Below, in pieces: positions 44,794-51,403 of a stretch of DNA of 64,000 bases. The position numbers were made by a program, and so were the translations under genes. A model generated the notes under the pieces. It did no database searches. It saw only the letters and a program-made list of their open reading frames with translations, and was not told the DNA's origin. The first letter of the stretch is position 1; each line of letters opens with the position of its first letter. The DNA is from Lachnospiraceae bacterium (lineage in GTDB: Bacteria; Bacillota; Clostridia; Lachnospirales; Lachnospiraceae). The DNA lies in contig JAILQX010000050.1 of assembly GCA_024698705.1 (NCBI GenBank), forward strand, positions 1 through 64,000. Direction: 5' to 3'.

Positions 44794-45322
44794 TACCAGA
44801 TCGCTCGCATACGCAGCGATCCTTCTTGCTATCTGCATAGCAAGCCAGTTTTTTAAGAACCTGTCCGTATACATCACAGGTCCCATCATAAATGCGTGCC
44901 TTATAATATGTGTTCTGACAGCGGGTCTGCCGTGGGCGATCATCCTGTCGATAATCACTCCGATAACAGCATTTATCATCACAGGGAACCCCCTCATGAG
45001 TGCGATCCCGATCATAATGCCCTGCATAATGGTGGGCAATGCGATCCTCGCTATCTGTGTGGCTCTCTTAAAGGATAAATTCGGTGAAAAAGCAGGCCTT
45101 CCGATCTCCATGGTTATCGGATCTGTCCTGAAATTCATATTTATGGGCGTTGTGATCTCGCTCATCATAATCCCGAACCTGTTACCCGAGAAAATGCTTC
45201 CGAAGATCAACGTATTTCAGATGACATTTTCCGTAACACAGCTGACAACCGCGCTTATCGGTTCGGTACTCGCCTATATCATATGGCTTCCGCTTAAAAA
45301 GTCACTCAAGAACGAGCAGTAA
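44780..45322 (+). CDS. ECF transporter S component
   Basis: A 180-residue membrane protein with about six hydrophobic helices, similar to substrate-binding subunits of energy-coupling-factor vitamin transporters: RSLAYAAILLAICIASQFFK at the N terminus, GPIINACLIICVLTAGLPWA and PCIMVGNAILAICVALL. AAAGGA lies 8 bases before the start. The vitamin cannot be named from sequence. It shares the leader and operon with the TM1266-like protein, so the leader ligand, if any, may be related to the transported compound. Confidence 0.85.
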   Translation: MKKFNTRSLAYAAILLAICIASQFFKNLSVYITGPIINACLIICVLTAGLPWAIILSIITPITAFIITGNPLMSAIPIIMPCIMVGNAILAICVALLKDKFGEKAGLPISMVIGSVLKFIFMGVVISLIIIPNLLPEKMLPKINVFQMTFSVTQLTTALIGSVLAYIIWLPLKKSLKNEQ

Positions 45323-45327
45323 AAAAT

Positions 45328-45356
45328 ATGCCTCCCGATCTAAACTCGGGAGGCAT
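45328..45356 (+). terminator. terminator of the ECF gene
   Basis: ATGCCTCCCGA / TCGGGAGGCAT, a perfect 11-bp stem with a 7-base loop, followed by TCTTTATA. Confidence 0.88.
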
Positions 45357-45409
45357 TCTTTATACTTGTGTCTTTATGTCCAAATGATCGACAATGTGTG
45401 ATCCGTCCG

Positions 45410-45508
45410 GATGGCCGAGATGTCAGCTTTTTGATCTGTCTGAAAGTCCGGAATGTCAGCCTTTTAATCTGTCCGAACATCCGGCCTATCAGCCTTTTAA
45501 TCCGTTTG
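45410..45508. repeat. 33-bp tandem repeat at the 3' end of the FakA-like gene
   Basis: The block TCAGC(C/T)TTTT(A/T)AATC-type sequence recurs with an exact 33-bp step (TCAGC at 45423, 45456 and 45489), each copy followed by a CTGTC or CCGTT variant and TCCGG. The copy at 45489 contains the gene's stop codon, so the extra copies lie downstream of the coding region. Confidence 0.8.
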
Positions 45509-45779
45509 TCTGTCTGATCATGTCTTCCACAACTATGTCGTATATCTCGCCGACAGTGTTGCAGTATTCAAGGATCTTCCAGGGCTCATTTGTATGGAAA
45601 TGGATCTTTACCAGATCCTCATCACCTGCAGCTATCAGGCTGTTGCCCTCAAAATTTTCTGTAATATAATCTGCGATCTCATCTTCATCAAGATCTTTAT
45701 CTCTTCTGTCGATCAGTAACTGTGTATCATATCTGTACGCAAACTGATCATCCTCAGCATCGATTGACTGTACACCCAT
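45489..45779 (-). CDS. stand-alone FakA/DAK-like domain protein
   Basis: A 96-residue protein that resembles only one part of the ~550-residue fatty-acid kinase FakA (YloV, DAK-like family), namely the segment around GDEDLVKIHFHTNEPWKILEYCNTVGEIYDIVVEDMIRQ (shown here in pieces: GDEDLVKIHFHTNEPW and GEIYDIVVEDMIRQ). The kinase DAK2 domain is missing. It has its own promoter and an SD (GGAG, 10 bases upstream), so it is probably expressed rather than a random fragment. It could bind a FakB-like partner or be a decayed remnant; the sequence does not decide. Confidence 0.7.
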   Translation of the reverse strand: MGVQSIDAEDDQFAYRYDTQLLIDRRDKDLDEDEIADYITENFEGNSLIAAGDEDLVKIHFHTNEPWKILEYCNTVGEIYDIVVEDMIRQTNGLKG

Positions 45780-45839
45780 TTGTCCGGTTCTCCTTTTTGT
45801 AGATTTTTTCAGCCTGTTTTCGCGGCTGTAAACGAAATA

Positions 45840-45868
45840 AAAATATCATACGTTCCCGTTATTGTCAA
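45840..45868 (-). promoter_or_regulatory. promoter of the FakA-like small gene
   Basis: TTGACA (45868-45863), 17-base spacer, TATTTT (45845-45840) on the minus strand. Confidence 0.75.
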
Positions 45869-45928
45869 CTAACTTTGCCTTCTGACTAGGCGCTTACCGC
45901 CTTCTGCTTTCTGCCGCTGCTACGGTTG

Positions 45929-45937
45929 TGCTATAAT
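45929..45937 (+). promoter_or_regulatory. extended -10 promoter of nudC
   Basis: TGCTATAAT (TGnTATAAT), about 64 bases upstream of the nudC start. No convincing -35 box. Confidence 0.6.
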
Positions 45938-46000
45938 ACATTCTGTTGTATCACATATGATATGGATCACAGTATCATTTATTATAGATCGGAGGTTTTC

Positions 46001-46846
46001 ATGATCCAGGACATTGCACCTTCTGTATACCACAACGAGTATTCACCCGTTCCACCAAATGAAAATGACTTTGTATTCGCCTTTGACGGCCGGACCATCC
46101 TCGTCAATATTTCTGACGGGATCATTTCCTGCCCAAGGGTGAAAGATCTGTCGGAAAATGAACGACACGATCTTCAATATCTTTTTCGTATAGATGAGAA
46201 ATGTGATTTCCTGTATACAGGCGCTTCAAAGCTTGAAGTTCCCGGTTTTTCGTACGAAACCGTCACTTCATTCAGACGCAACGGTCCCAAGCTGATGAGT
46301 TTTGCCGGCATGACGGCATACCATCTTTATGTCTGGTATTCCGCAAACCGCTTTTGCGGAAAATGCGGCAGCAAAACACACATCACGAGTAAAGAAAGAT
46401 CCCTCAAATGCGACAACTGCGGCAATATCATTTACCCAAGGATATCTCCCGCCGTTATCATAGGGATCACCGACGGGGATAAGATCATAATGACAAGATA
46501 TGCGGACAGAGAATACAAAGGTCGCTCTCTGGTCGCAGGTTTCTGTGAAATAGGTGAGACCGCCGAGGATACGGTCAGACGCGAAGTTATGGAAGAAGTG
46601 GGCCTTAAAGTCAAAAACATACGATATTACAAGAGTCAGCCGTGGGGCTTTGACGGCGGACTTCTTCTCGGATTCTTCTGCGATCTTGACGGCAGTAATG
46701 AGATCACACTTGAAGAAGACGAACTTTCTATAGCCGAATGGATCTCCCGCAGCGAGATCACGGACGAGCATCGCTTCTTAAGTCTCACCGAAGAGATGAT
46801 CATGCTCTTCAGGGACGGAAAAGAACCCGGGAAGAATCCCCGTTAA
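46001..46846 (+). CDS. nudC: NADH pyrophosphatase, Nudix family
   Basis: Predicted NudC: hydrolyses NAD(H), or removes NAD caps from RNA. The 281-residue protein (from 46001, with GGAGG 5 bases upstream) has an N-terminal domain, a four-cysteine zinc ribbon (CGKCGSK at about 119-122 and CDNCGNIIYPR at 137-140), the Nudix box GFCEIGETAEDTVRREVMEE in the middle, and the NudC signature SQPWGFDGGLLLGFF (SQPWPF in most members). The longer frame upstream is rejected because it lacks a ribosome site. Monocistronic on the plus strand. Confidence 0.92.
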   Translation: MIQDIAPSVYHNEYSPVPPNENDFVFAFDGRTILVNISDGIISCPRVKDLSENERHDLQYLFRIDEKCDFLYTGASKLEVPGFSYETVTSFRRNGPKLMSFAGMTAYHLYVWYSANRFCGKCGSKTHITSKERSLKCDNCGNIIYPRISPAVIIGITDGDKIIMTRYADREYKGRSLVAGFCEIGETAEDTVRREVMEEVGLKVKNIRYYKSQPWGFDGGLLLGFFCDLDGSNEITLEEDELSIAEWISRSEITDEHRFLSLTEEMIMLFRDGKEPGKNPR

Positions 46847-46860
46847 GTTCAGAAAACGTA

Positions 46861-46911
46861 AAAGCAGGTATTGTTGAAAACAGCTATTGTTAAAAGCAGG
46901 TATTGTTGAAA
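46861..46911. repeat. short direct repeats after nudC
   Basis: AAAGCAGGTATTGTTGAAA occurs at 46861-46879 and 46893-46911 with a degenerate copy (AACAGCTATTGTTAAA) between them. Confidence 0.75.
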
Positions 46912-46984
46912 GCCTCTTCTATTCGATGGAATAAACATTGATCTAAGTTCCTTTTCGTTCGTTTTCGTTCTTTTGGTTACTCTT

Positions 46985-47165
46985 TAAGATATTTCTTAGG
47001 ATTTGACTCGTATTATCTTACTTATTTGCTTTTTATTTGTTTATCAGACATTGAATTAAGATAAGTGATAAGTTTTTCTCGATTGTATCTTACTTTCTTA
47101 TATGATTTCCTAAACCACTGTTCTAAAACTAAGATATTATAATCATTTCTATTCATTTTATCTTA
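46985..47165. repeat. paired-heptamer array, side A (three 36-bp units)
   Basis: Three units of TAAGATA-N22-TATCTTA start at 46985, 47057 and 47130. In each, the two heptamers are perfect inverted copies 29 bp apart, and successive units are 72 and 73 bp apart. The 22-base interiors differ completely. The surrounding DNA is AT-rich with no gene. The array ends 74 bp from the 3' end of the PD-(D/E)XK gene. Confidence 0.9.
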
Positions 47166-47169
47166 ACCT

Positions 47170-47209
47170 TCAATATAATCCCGCGCGAGCACGCTCATAT
47201 ATCCCGTAT
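47170..47209 (-). pseudogene. remnant of a second PD-(D/E)XK gene 3' end
   Basis: This 40-base stretch matches the last 40 bases of the nuclease gene (47240-47279) at most positions (AATATAA, CCCG, GCGAGC, ATATATC, GTAT) and on the minus strand still reads LARDYI near a stop, parallel to LARGYI of the intact gene. It looks like the tail of a lost tandem paralogue. Confidence 0.6.
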
Positions 47210-47238
47210 CCATCATTATCCGTGTGATCTCTTCCACT

Positions 47239-48060
47239 TCAAATATAACCCCGAGCGAGCTTTCTTATATATCTGGTATTTAACGGATATTTGGATGTTT
47301 CAAATGTGTATATGATATCCTTTCCGGAAATATATCCGTTGTTTTCATATCCTCTGATTTTTCCAAATGCATTATTTCTGTATTCAAGATCATCCATCAT
47401 CCCAAAATGTTCCCATATGATCTCTTTTCTGTCACTCATACGTAAAATAGTAAAGTCGGGATGTACCACACCTATTTTATTCAATACGATCGGCTTCTCG
47501 TAAAGATACGGTATTTGAAGATCATCCAATATTTCTGCAATGATCACCTCCGATTTGGAACGCATTTTTTCACCACGCATTGTATAAAATTCGAAAGCAT
47601 TTTCTCTGAATTCCGGGTTGTTATATTCCTGTTTAAGCCATTTTTGAATATACTCTTCATCACTCTCTATCGGCGGCACGGCTAAGATTCTTTCTCCTTC
47701 AGCCATCATTTCATATGCACTTACCCACGGATCCGAATCATGATATTTCAGATAGCTCTCCAACAGTGAGATTTCCTGTTCCAACGCATCGATCAAATTT
47801 CTGTCATATTCCTTTTGTGCAAGTTTTTGCGCCAGCCCCATGTTCCTACGGTTGATGTATTTACCGTTTTTGTCCTGCAGATCCTTCCTGATATGATATC
47901 TGTATGAGCCCTTTTGTTTATAGAATCGGAGTTTTCCTTCCGGTAGCCGCTCCATTTCCTTCATAACCTTATCCCTGATATCTGTTAAGGATTCAATTCT
48001 TTTTGCTATATACCCTGTTATGTTTATAATAATCACTCCTTTACTTTGATGTATGATCAT
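47239..48060 (-). CDS. predicted PD-(D/E)XK nuclease-like protein
   Basis: A protein of up to 273 residues. The N-terminal half is basic and helical, with a coiled-coil stretch near residues 76-105. The C-terminal half has the order expected of a PD-(D/E)XK nuclease: SKSEVIIAEILDD (Glu171), LYEKPI, VHPDFTIL (Asp202) and KEIIWEHFG (Glu217, in the position of the ExK motif, with His in place of Lys). The family call is by eye. The ATG at 48060 has no ribosome site; a strong AAAGGAG (48042-48036) lies just inside and would fit ATT or ATA codons at 48033-48025, so a non-AUG start is possible. The gene is flanked on both sides by paired-heptamer arrays. Confidence 0.72.
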   Translation of the reverse strand: MIIHQSKGVIIINITGYIAKRIESLTDIRDKVMKEMERLPEGKLRFYKQKGSYRYHIRKDLQDKNGKYINRRNMGLAQKLAQKEYDRNLIDALEQEISLLESYLKYHDSDPWVSAYEMMAEGERILAVPPIESDEEYIQKWLKQEYNNPEFRENAFEFYTMRGEKMRSKSEVIIAEILDDLQIPYLYEKPIVLNKIGVVHPDFTILRMSDRKEIIWEHFGMMDDLEYRNNAFGKIRGYENNGYISGKDIIYTFETSKYPLNTRYIRKLARGYI

Positions 48061-48081
48061 TTGTATGAATCGCTGGTACTT

Positions 48082-48346
48082 TAAGATAAAAACATGCTTT
48101 TTATTGTTTTTATCTTATAATTCAACACTCATCGTGTTTTTATGCACTATGAATTAAGATACATTTGAAAATAATAGATTGGATATCTTACCCAACAACA
48201 ATTTCAGCCCCAATTTTAGTCTGAGATGATAATAAAGTAAGATAAATCAGCCTTTTTAGTTATATTGATCTTAAAAAGGAAATTGTCTTCTTCTTGAAAA
48301 TGCTCATAGTTAAGAGGTTATGTTTGTTTTAGATATGATTCTCTTA
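48082..48346. repeat. paired-heptamer array, side B (four 36-bp units)
   Basis: Units start at 48082, 48155, 48238 and 48311 (steps 73, 83, 73). The first two are TAAGATA-N22-TATCTTA, the third ends GATCTTA, and the fourth is TAAGAGG-N22-TCTCTTA, where both halves changed T to G at the same position. The spacing inside each unit is always 29 bp between heptamer starts. Interiors are not conserved. The rest of 48061-48601 holds the mosaic repeat remnant and a terminator but no gene. Confidence 0.88.
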
Positions 48347-48443
48347 AACGGAACGCTCAACGTTTAAAACTCGTCTTCGGGGAATGAGACTAGTCTTCGA
48401 TGAATAAGATTCGCGCTGCATAGCCCTTCAGGGCACTGCATGA
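48340..48443. repeat. degenerate copy of the mosaic hairpin repeat
   Basis: Blocks GGAACGCTC, CTCGTCTTCGGGGAATGAG, TTCGCGCTGCATAGCCC and the hairpin GCCC-TTCA-GGGC followed by ACTGCAT match, in order, the GGGAACGCTC / TTCGCCTTCGGCGAA / CTCGCGCTACATAG / GCCC-GGGC blocks of the array at 34273-34571. It abuts the last paired-heptamer unit. Confidence 0.65.
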
Positions 48444-48524
48444 AAATGAATCAGATACTACATCTTTCGCATATGATACCAAAGGAACCTGCACAATGCA
48501 ATAATTTCTTGGTTTCCATGTTAC

Positions 48525-48565
48525 AAACCGGCAGACTGCCTCTGATCAAGGCTGTCTGCCGGTTT
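48525..48565 (-). terminator. terminator of the GNAT gene at 48602
   Basis: Perfect 12-bp stem (AAACCGGCAGAC / GTCTGCCGGTTT) with a 17-base loop, 36 bases after the gene stop; the tail is TTTGTAAC. Confidence 0.75.
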
Positions 48566-48601
48566 AATGTATACGTGCATAATAGATTACTGCTTATTTT
48601 C

Positions 48602-49054
48602 CTAAAGTTTGTACTGCATAAAGTTTCCGTTTTTGACAAACCCGAAATCCGTATAGAGCAGAACTCCCATATCGGAAGCCGTGATCTGTACCGCACCGCA
48701 GCCGTAGTCCCTTGCTTCGTCCACCACTCTTGAAAGCAGTTCTTTTGCAATCCCTTTTCGTCTGTAATCAGGATCAGTAAACATGCTTGACAGCAGACCC
48801 AGTCGTCCGCTGGGGCAGCCGAAATACGGCGGTTTCTCAACAAATGACATTCCGCTGGTTCCTACGATCCGATCACCGTCCATGGCAAGCCACGATACAA
48901 AAGTCCCGTCTGCCATATGCCTGTTGTAATAATCCTTGAGCGACGGAACAAGGTCGATATCTTCCGTAGCACCTTCTTCACGAAGCTGTCTTATGCGAAG
49001 ACCTATAAATGTATCCAGTTCCTTGTCCGTAAGTTTCTTATAAACCAATTCCAT
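48602..49054 (-). CDS. GNAT family N-acetyltransferase
   Basis: A 150-residue acetyltransferase fold: MELVYKKLTDKELDTFIGLR at the start, VSWLAMDGDRIVGTSGMSF, LSSMFTDPDYRRKGIAKELL (acetyl-CoA pyrophosphate loop RRKGIA) and DMGVLLYTDFGFVKNGNFMQ near the end. The start at 49054 is preferred because GGGAGG lies 7 bases upstream; an in-frame ATG five codons earlier overlaps that site. Substrate unknown. It follows the MFS gene by 48 bases on the same strand. Confidence 0.88.
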   Translation of the reverse strand: MELVYKKLTDKELDTFIGLRIRQLREEGATEDIDLVPSLKDYYNRHMADGTFVSWLAMDGDRIVGTSGMSFVEKPPYFGCPSGRLGLLSSMFTDPDYRRKGIAKELLSRVVDEARDYGCGAVQITASDMGVLLYTDFGFVKNGNFMQYKL

Positions 49055-49102
49055 GATCCTACCTCCCATTTATCGTTCTATATGTGTACCGTTCTTTAAC
49101 CT

Positions 49103-50200
49103 CTACCATATCTCAAAAAACCATCCTGCAAGCGGTGAAAGAATGATCATGATGACCGAAAAAGTGAATTCTTCGATGGATATGAGCGTAGCACGCTGCT
49201 CACTCGGAAACATATCCTGAAGGATAGCATTTGTCCTTATCTGGAGTGCATCATCCGCAAGCGCCGCCAGGAAACCGCCTATTACCATGACAATACATAT
49301 GCCGCTGTGTTCCAGACATATTCCGCCGAGTATCACCAGAAATGCCACAACAAACACGCTTCTGTATCTTGCCTTCTTGAACCCGAGTATAAGTTTGGAA
49401 CCCAGGACTCCTCCCATTTCCATGATGAGAAGTGCCGGTCCAAGGAGCCAGCCGGGGATCCCGGCATTCGGAAGTTTTGCCTGCAGGAAAAATAACAAAA
49501 GTATGTCCAATGCCCCCACAAGCGAATTGGCAAACATCAAAAGTACCGTCTTGCTTGTATTTTTCAGGAAATAAAAACTTTCCTTGTAGCAATCCCAAAC
49601 CATGGTCATTACATGTCCAAACGTAAGCCTCCTGTCATATTCTTTCCCTTTTATCTCAGTAAGTGAAGACAAAACCAGGATCTGGGCCACACCGAATACC
49701 AGGCTTACACCGTACGAGATCCTGTGTCCCAGAAAGATCGCAAGTCCCGCTGCCAATGTCGATATTCCGCTGCATATACGGTAAATGATCATCTGGTTGG
49801 AAGCATATCTCTCATATCCCGCTTCGACTCCGACACGCTTCATGGAATCATAGGCAAGTGCATCGCCCGATCCCGAAGCAAAATTATAGTTCAACGCCCT
49901 GATGCCTGTGGACAGGCAAACCGTAAAAAGGTTGAAAGAAAATATCATAACGAGATCGGATATGATGGCCATGATCGTGCTTACGATAAGCATCCGCTTC
50001 CTGCCAAACACATCCGCGAGCACACCCGAAGGGATCTCAAATATGAGGCTGACAATATGGAATGCCGTTTCGGCAACTCCGATCTCTACAAGAGAAAAGC
50101 CTCTGGCGGCAAGTATCGCCACCCACGCTCCCGTGAGGGAAACCTGCCCAAGCACGGAAGACAAATATAATCTGTTTATCTGTTTTTTGATATTAAACAT
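49103..50200 (-). CDS. MFS transporter, probable drug efflux
   Basis: A 365-residue major facilitator protein, shorter than the usual ~400 residues, with 10-12 hydrophobic helices. The MFS motif A region is present as SGVLADVFGRKRMLIVST between helices 2 and 3. It belongs by shape to the group of small multidrug exporters. Translation probably depends on an elaborate leader: two overlapping 29-codon ORFs precede it, the second ending inside this gene, and its GTTAAGGAGAT ribosome site is paired in a stem. That arrangement suggests induction by a translation inhibitor. Followed by a GNAT gene on the same strand. Confidence 0.9.
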   Translation of the reverse strand: MFNIKKQINRLYLSSVLGQVSLTGAWVAILAARGFSLVEIGVAETAFHIVSLIFEIPSGVLADVFGRKRMLIVSTIMAIISDLVMIFSFNLFTVCLSTGIRALNYNFASGSGDALAYDSMKRVGVEAGYERYASNQMIIYRICSGISTLAAGLAIFLGHRISYGVSLVFGVAQILVLSSLTEIKGKEYDRRLTFGHVMTMVWDCYKESFYFLKNTSKTVLLMFANSLVGALDILLLFFLQAKLPNAGIPGWLLGPALLIMEMGGVLGSKLILGFKKARYRSVFVVAFLVILGGICLEHSGICIVMVIGGFLAALADDALQIRTNAILQDMFPSEQRATLISIEEFTFSVIMIILSPLAGWFFEIW

Positions 50201-50282
50201 AAAAAAATCTCCTTAACTTCTGTGATCTTATCGAATCGTTAAGGAGATAATGCGCTTTATAAATGTTTTGGAAAACTGTCAT
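50193..50282 (-). CDS. leader ORF 2 of the MFS gene
   Basis: A 29-codon ORF beginning MTVFQNIYKAHYLL. Its ATG overlaps the stop of leader ORF 1 (ATGA) and its TAA lies 6-8 bases inside the MFS gene. A ribosome crossing it would open the stem that hides the MFS ribosome site. SD-like GGAAGG lies 2 bases upstream, so it is mainly expected to be translated by coupling. Confidence 0.5.
   Translation of the reverse strand: MTVFQNIYKAHYLLNDSIRSQKLRRFFYV
50207..50248 (-). promoter_or_regulatory. SD-sequestering hairpin of the MFS leader
   Basis: Perfect 11-bp stem ATCTCCTTAAC / GTTAAGGAGAT with a 20-base loop. The 3' arm is the ribosome binding site of the MFS gene (AAGGAG, 10 bases before its ATG). 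Confidence 0.82.
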
Positions 50283-50368
50283 ATCCTTCCAAAAATGGGC
50301 GCACTATCCCCGTAAGGAGTAGTGTAGTAACCATTCTGAAGTTGGATATTAAGTGTTTTCCAATACAT
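50279..50368 (-). CDS. leader ORF 1 of the MFS gene
   Basis: A 29-codon ORF beginning MYWKTLNIQLQ and rich in Tyr, Thr, Pro and Gly in its middle (NGYYTTPYGDSAP). It has a good ribosome site (GAGG 8 bases upstream) and its TGA overlaps the start of leader ORF 2. It is the first translatable frame after the promoter at 50394-50422. The form is that of attenuator peptides that stall ribosomes in the presence of an antibiotic; the inducing drug cannot be read from the sequence. Confidence 0.55.
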   Translation of the reverse strand: MYWKTLNIQLQNGYYTTPYGDSAPIFGRI

Positions 50369-50393
50369 ATCCTTTTCCTCTTTATTTGCTATG

Positions 50394-50422
50394 ATGATAC
50401 ATCCGTTGCTCTGTTTTGTCAA
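50394..50422 (-). promoter_or_regulatory. promoter of the MFS leader transcript
   Basis: TTGACA (50422-50417), 17-base spacer, TATCAT (50399-50394) on the minus strand. It predicts a leader of about 185 bases before the MFS start. Confidence 0.8.
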
Positions 50423-50458
50423 ACGCATGCGCAGGACATACCTAATTTAGCGATAATG

Positions 50459-51385
50459 CTACTTTCCTTTTATCTCTATCCTGTCCAGTATTCCCTGAAC
50501 CGATACTCCCGGGTGTGTAAGATACATCCTGATCACATCTTCCGTAAATGTTTTCTGAAGGCCCGTTTTCTTCTGTATCTTCTCCGGACTGTATCCTTTT
50601 TTCACGTATTTTATGATGCGATTAACGCTTGCATATATTTCATGATCGACCGTAAGCGCCGTCTTTGTGTCAGAAACATCGTTTCCCGTAAGAGCTGCCG
50701 TCTTTGCACCGGATCCGTCATTCCCTGTAAAGCCTGCCGTCTTTGCACCGGATCCATCATTCTCCGAAAGGACTGCCGTCTTTGCACCGGATCCATCATT
50801 CTCCGAAAGGACTGCCGTCTTTGCGTGGCCGTAGTATATCCTCACAGGCTTTCGTTCCAACAGTCTGTTCCAGCTGTTTTCTATCTCCGTGCCCCGATGC
50901 ATTTCCAGTTCATAGAGCGGATTCAGGTCTCCCACAAACACTTCTCCCGTGTCCAGCATCAGAGATATGCTGTCGTCACTGTGTCCGGGCGTATGGATCA
51001 CCTCACCGTCGAAACCGAGTTCAGCCAGGAATCCTCTAGATCCCTCCACATTCACCATACGTGCCTCGCTGTCTTTGACAGGGACGAAACCGGACCTGTT
51101 TTCTTTGGCAAATATCCCGTCACTGACGTGGGTGAAATCCTTCTGCACATCCATTATCACAAGCCGGGCCCCCCTGTCGGCTATCTGCTGTGCGATCCCC
51201 ATATGATCCGGATGATAATGTGAGATGAGGATATGATCGATATCCTGCATTCTCTCATCTGCCTCACCGAGGGCGTGACAAAATGCATCAAATGTCCCCG
51301 CCCATCCGGTATCAAACAGCAGTTTTCCCCTGCTGCCACAGATCAGATATGTGTTTGTGTTTGAGTACCTTAATTCCTTGATCAT
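50459..51385 (-). CDS. metallo-beta-lactamase-fold hydrolase with internal repeats
   Basis: A 308-residue MBL-fold protein. Metal ligands are visible in SHYHPDHMG (55-63), TPGHSDDS (132-139), FVGDLNPLY (150-158) and YYGHAK (185-189). Directly after the last His comes a block of 13-residue repeats (AKTAVLSENDGSG and variants, about residues 188-245), then a short helical C-terminal domain (KYVKKGYSPEKIQKKTGLQ). The repeat is a 39-bp minisatellite, two copies identical. It lies 18 bases downstream of an ABC-2 permease gene and is probably in that operon. Substrate unknown. Confidence 0.88.
   Translation of the reverse strand: MIKELRYSNTNTYLICGSRGKLLFDTGWAGTFDAFCHALGEADERMQDIDHILISHYHPDHMGIAQQIADRGARLVIMDVQKDFTHVSDGIFAKENRSGFVPVKDSEARMVNVEGSRGFLAELGFDGEVIHTPGHSDDSISLMLDTGEVFVGDLNPLYELEMHRGTEIENSWNRLLERKPVRIYYGHAKTAVLSENDGSGAKTAVLSENDGSGAKTAGFTGNDGSGAKTAALTGNDVSDTKTALTVDHEIYASVNRIIKYVKKGYSPEKIQKKTGLQKTFTEDVIRMYLTHPGVSVQGILDRIEIKGK
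50651..50824. repeat. 39-bp coding minisatellite
   Basis: Four copies plus a partial fifth of a 39-bp unit encoding AKTAVLSENDGSG-like 13-mers. The two copies nearest the catalytic domain are identical at the DNA level; the others have drifted. The frame is kept. Confidence 0.9.
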
Positions 51386-51403
51386 ATACTCCCCGAAAGA
51401 CCG

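Noticed and set aside
45394..45669. 91-codon plus-strand ORF
   Set aside because: Its first third is made of the 33-bp tandem repeats and the rest is antisense to the FakA-like gene, which has promoter, ribosome site and family motifs.
46985..48346. CRISPR array (36-bp units with ~37-bp gaps)
   Set aside because: Unit and gap lengths are CRISPR-like, but only the terminal heptamers are conserved, the 22-base interiors differ completely, and there is no cas gene nearby.
46985..48346. Integron-style attC sites around a gene cassette
   Set aside because: The flanking palindromes do not show the GTTRRRY core sites and no integron integrase is in the window.
50342..51223. 293-codon plus-strand ORF with Arg/Cys-rich repeats
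   Set aside because: It is the reverse image of the MBL-fold gene and its 39-bp minisatellite; the minus-strand frame carries all metal-binding motifs.
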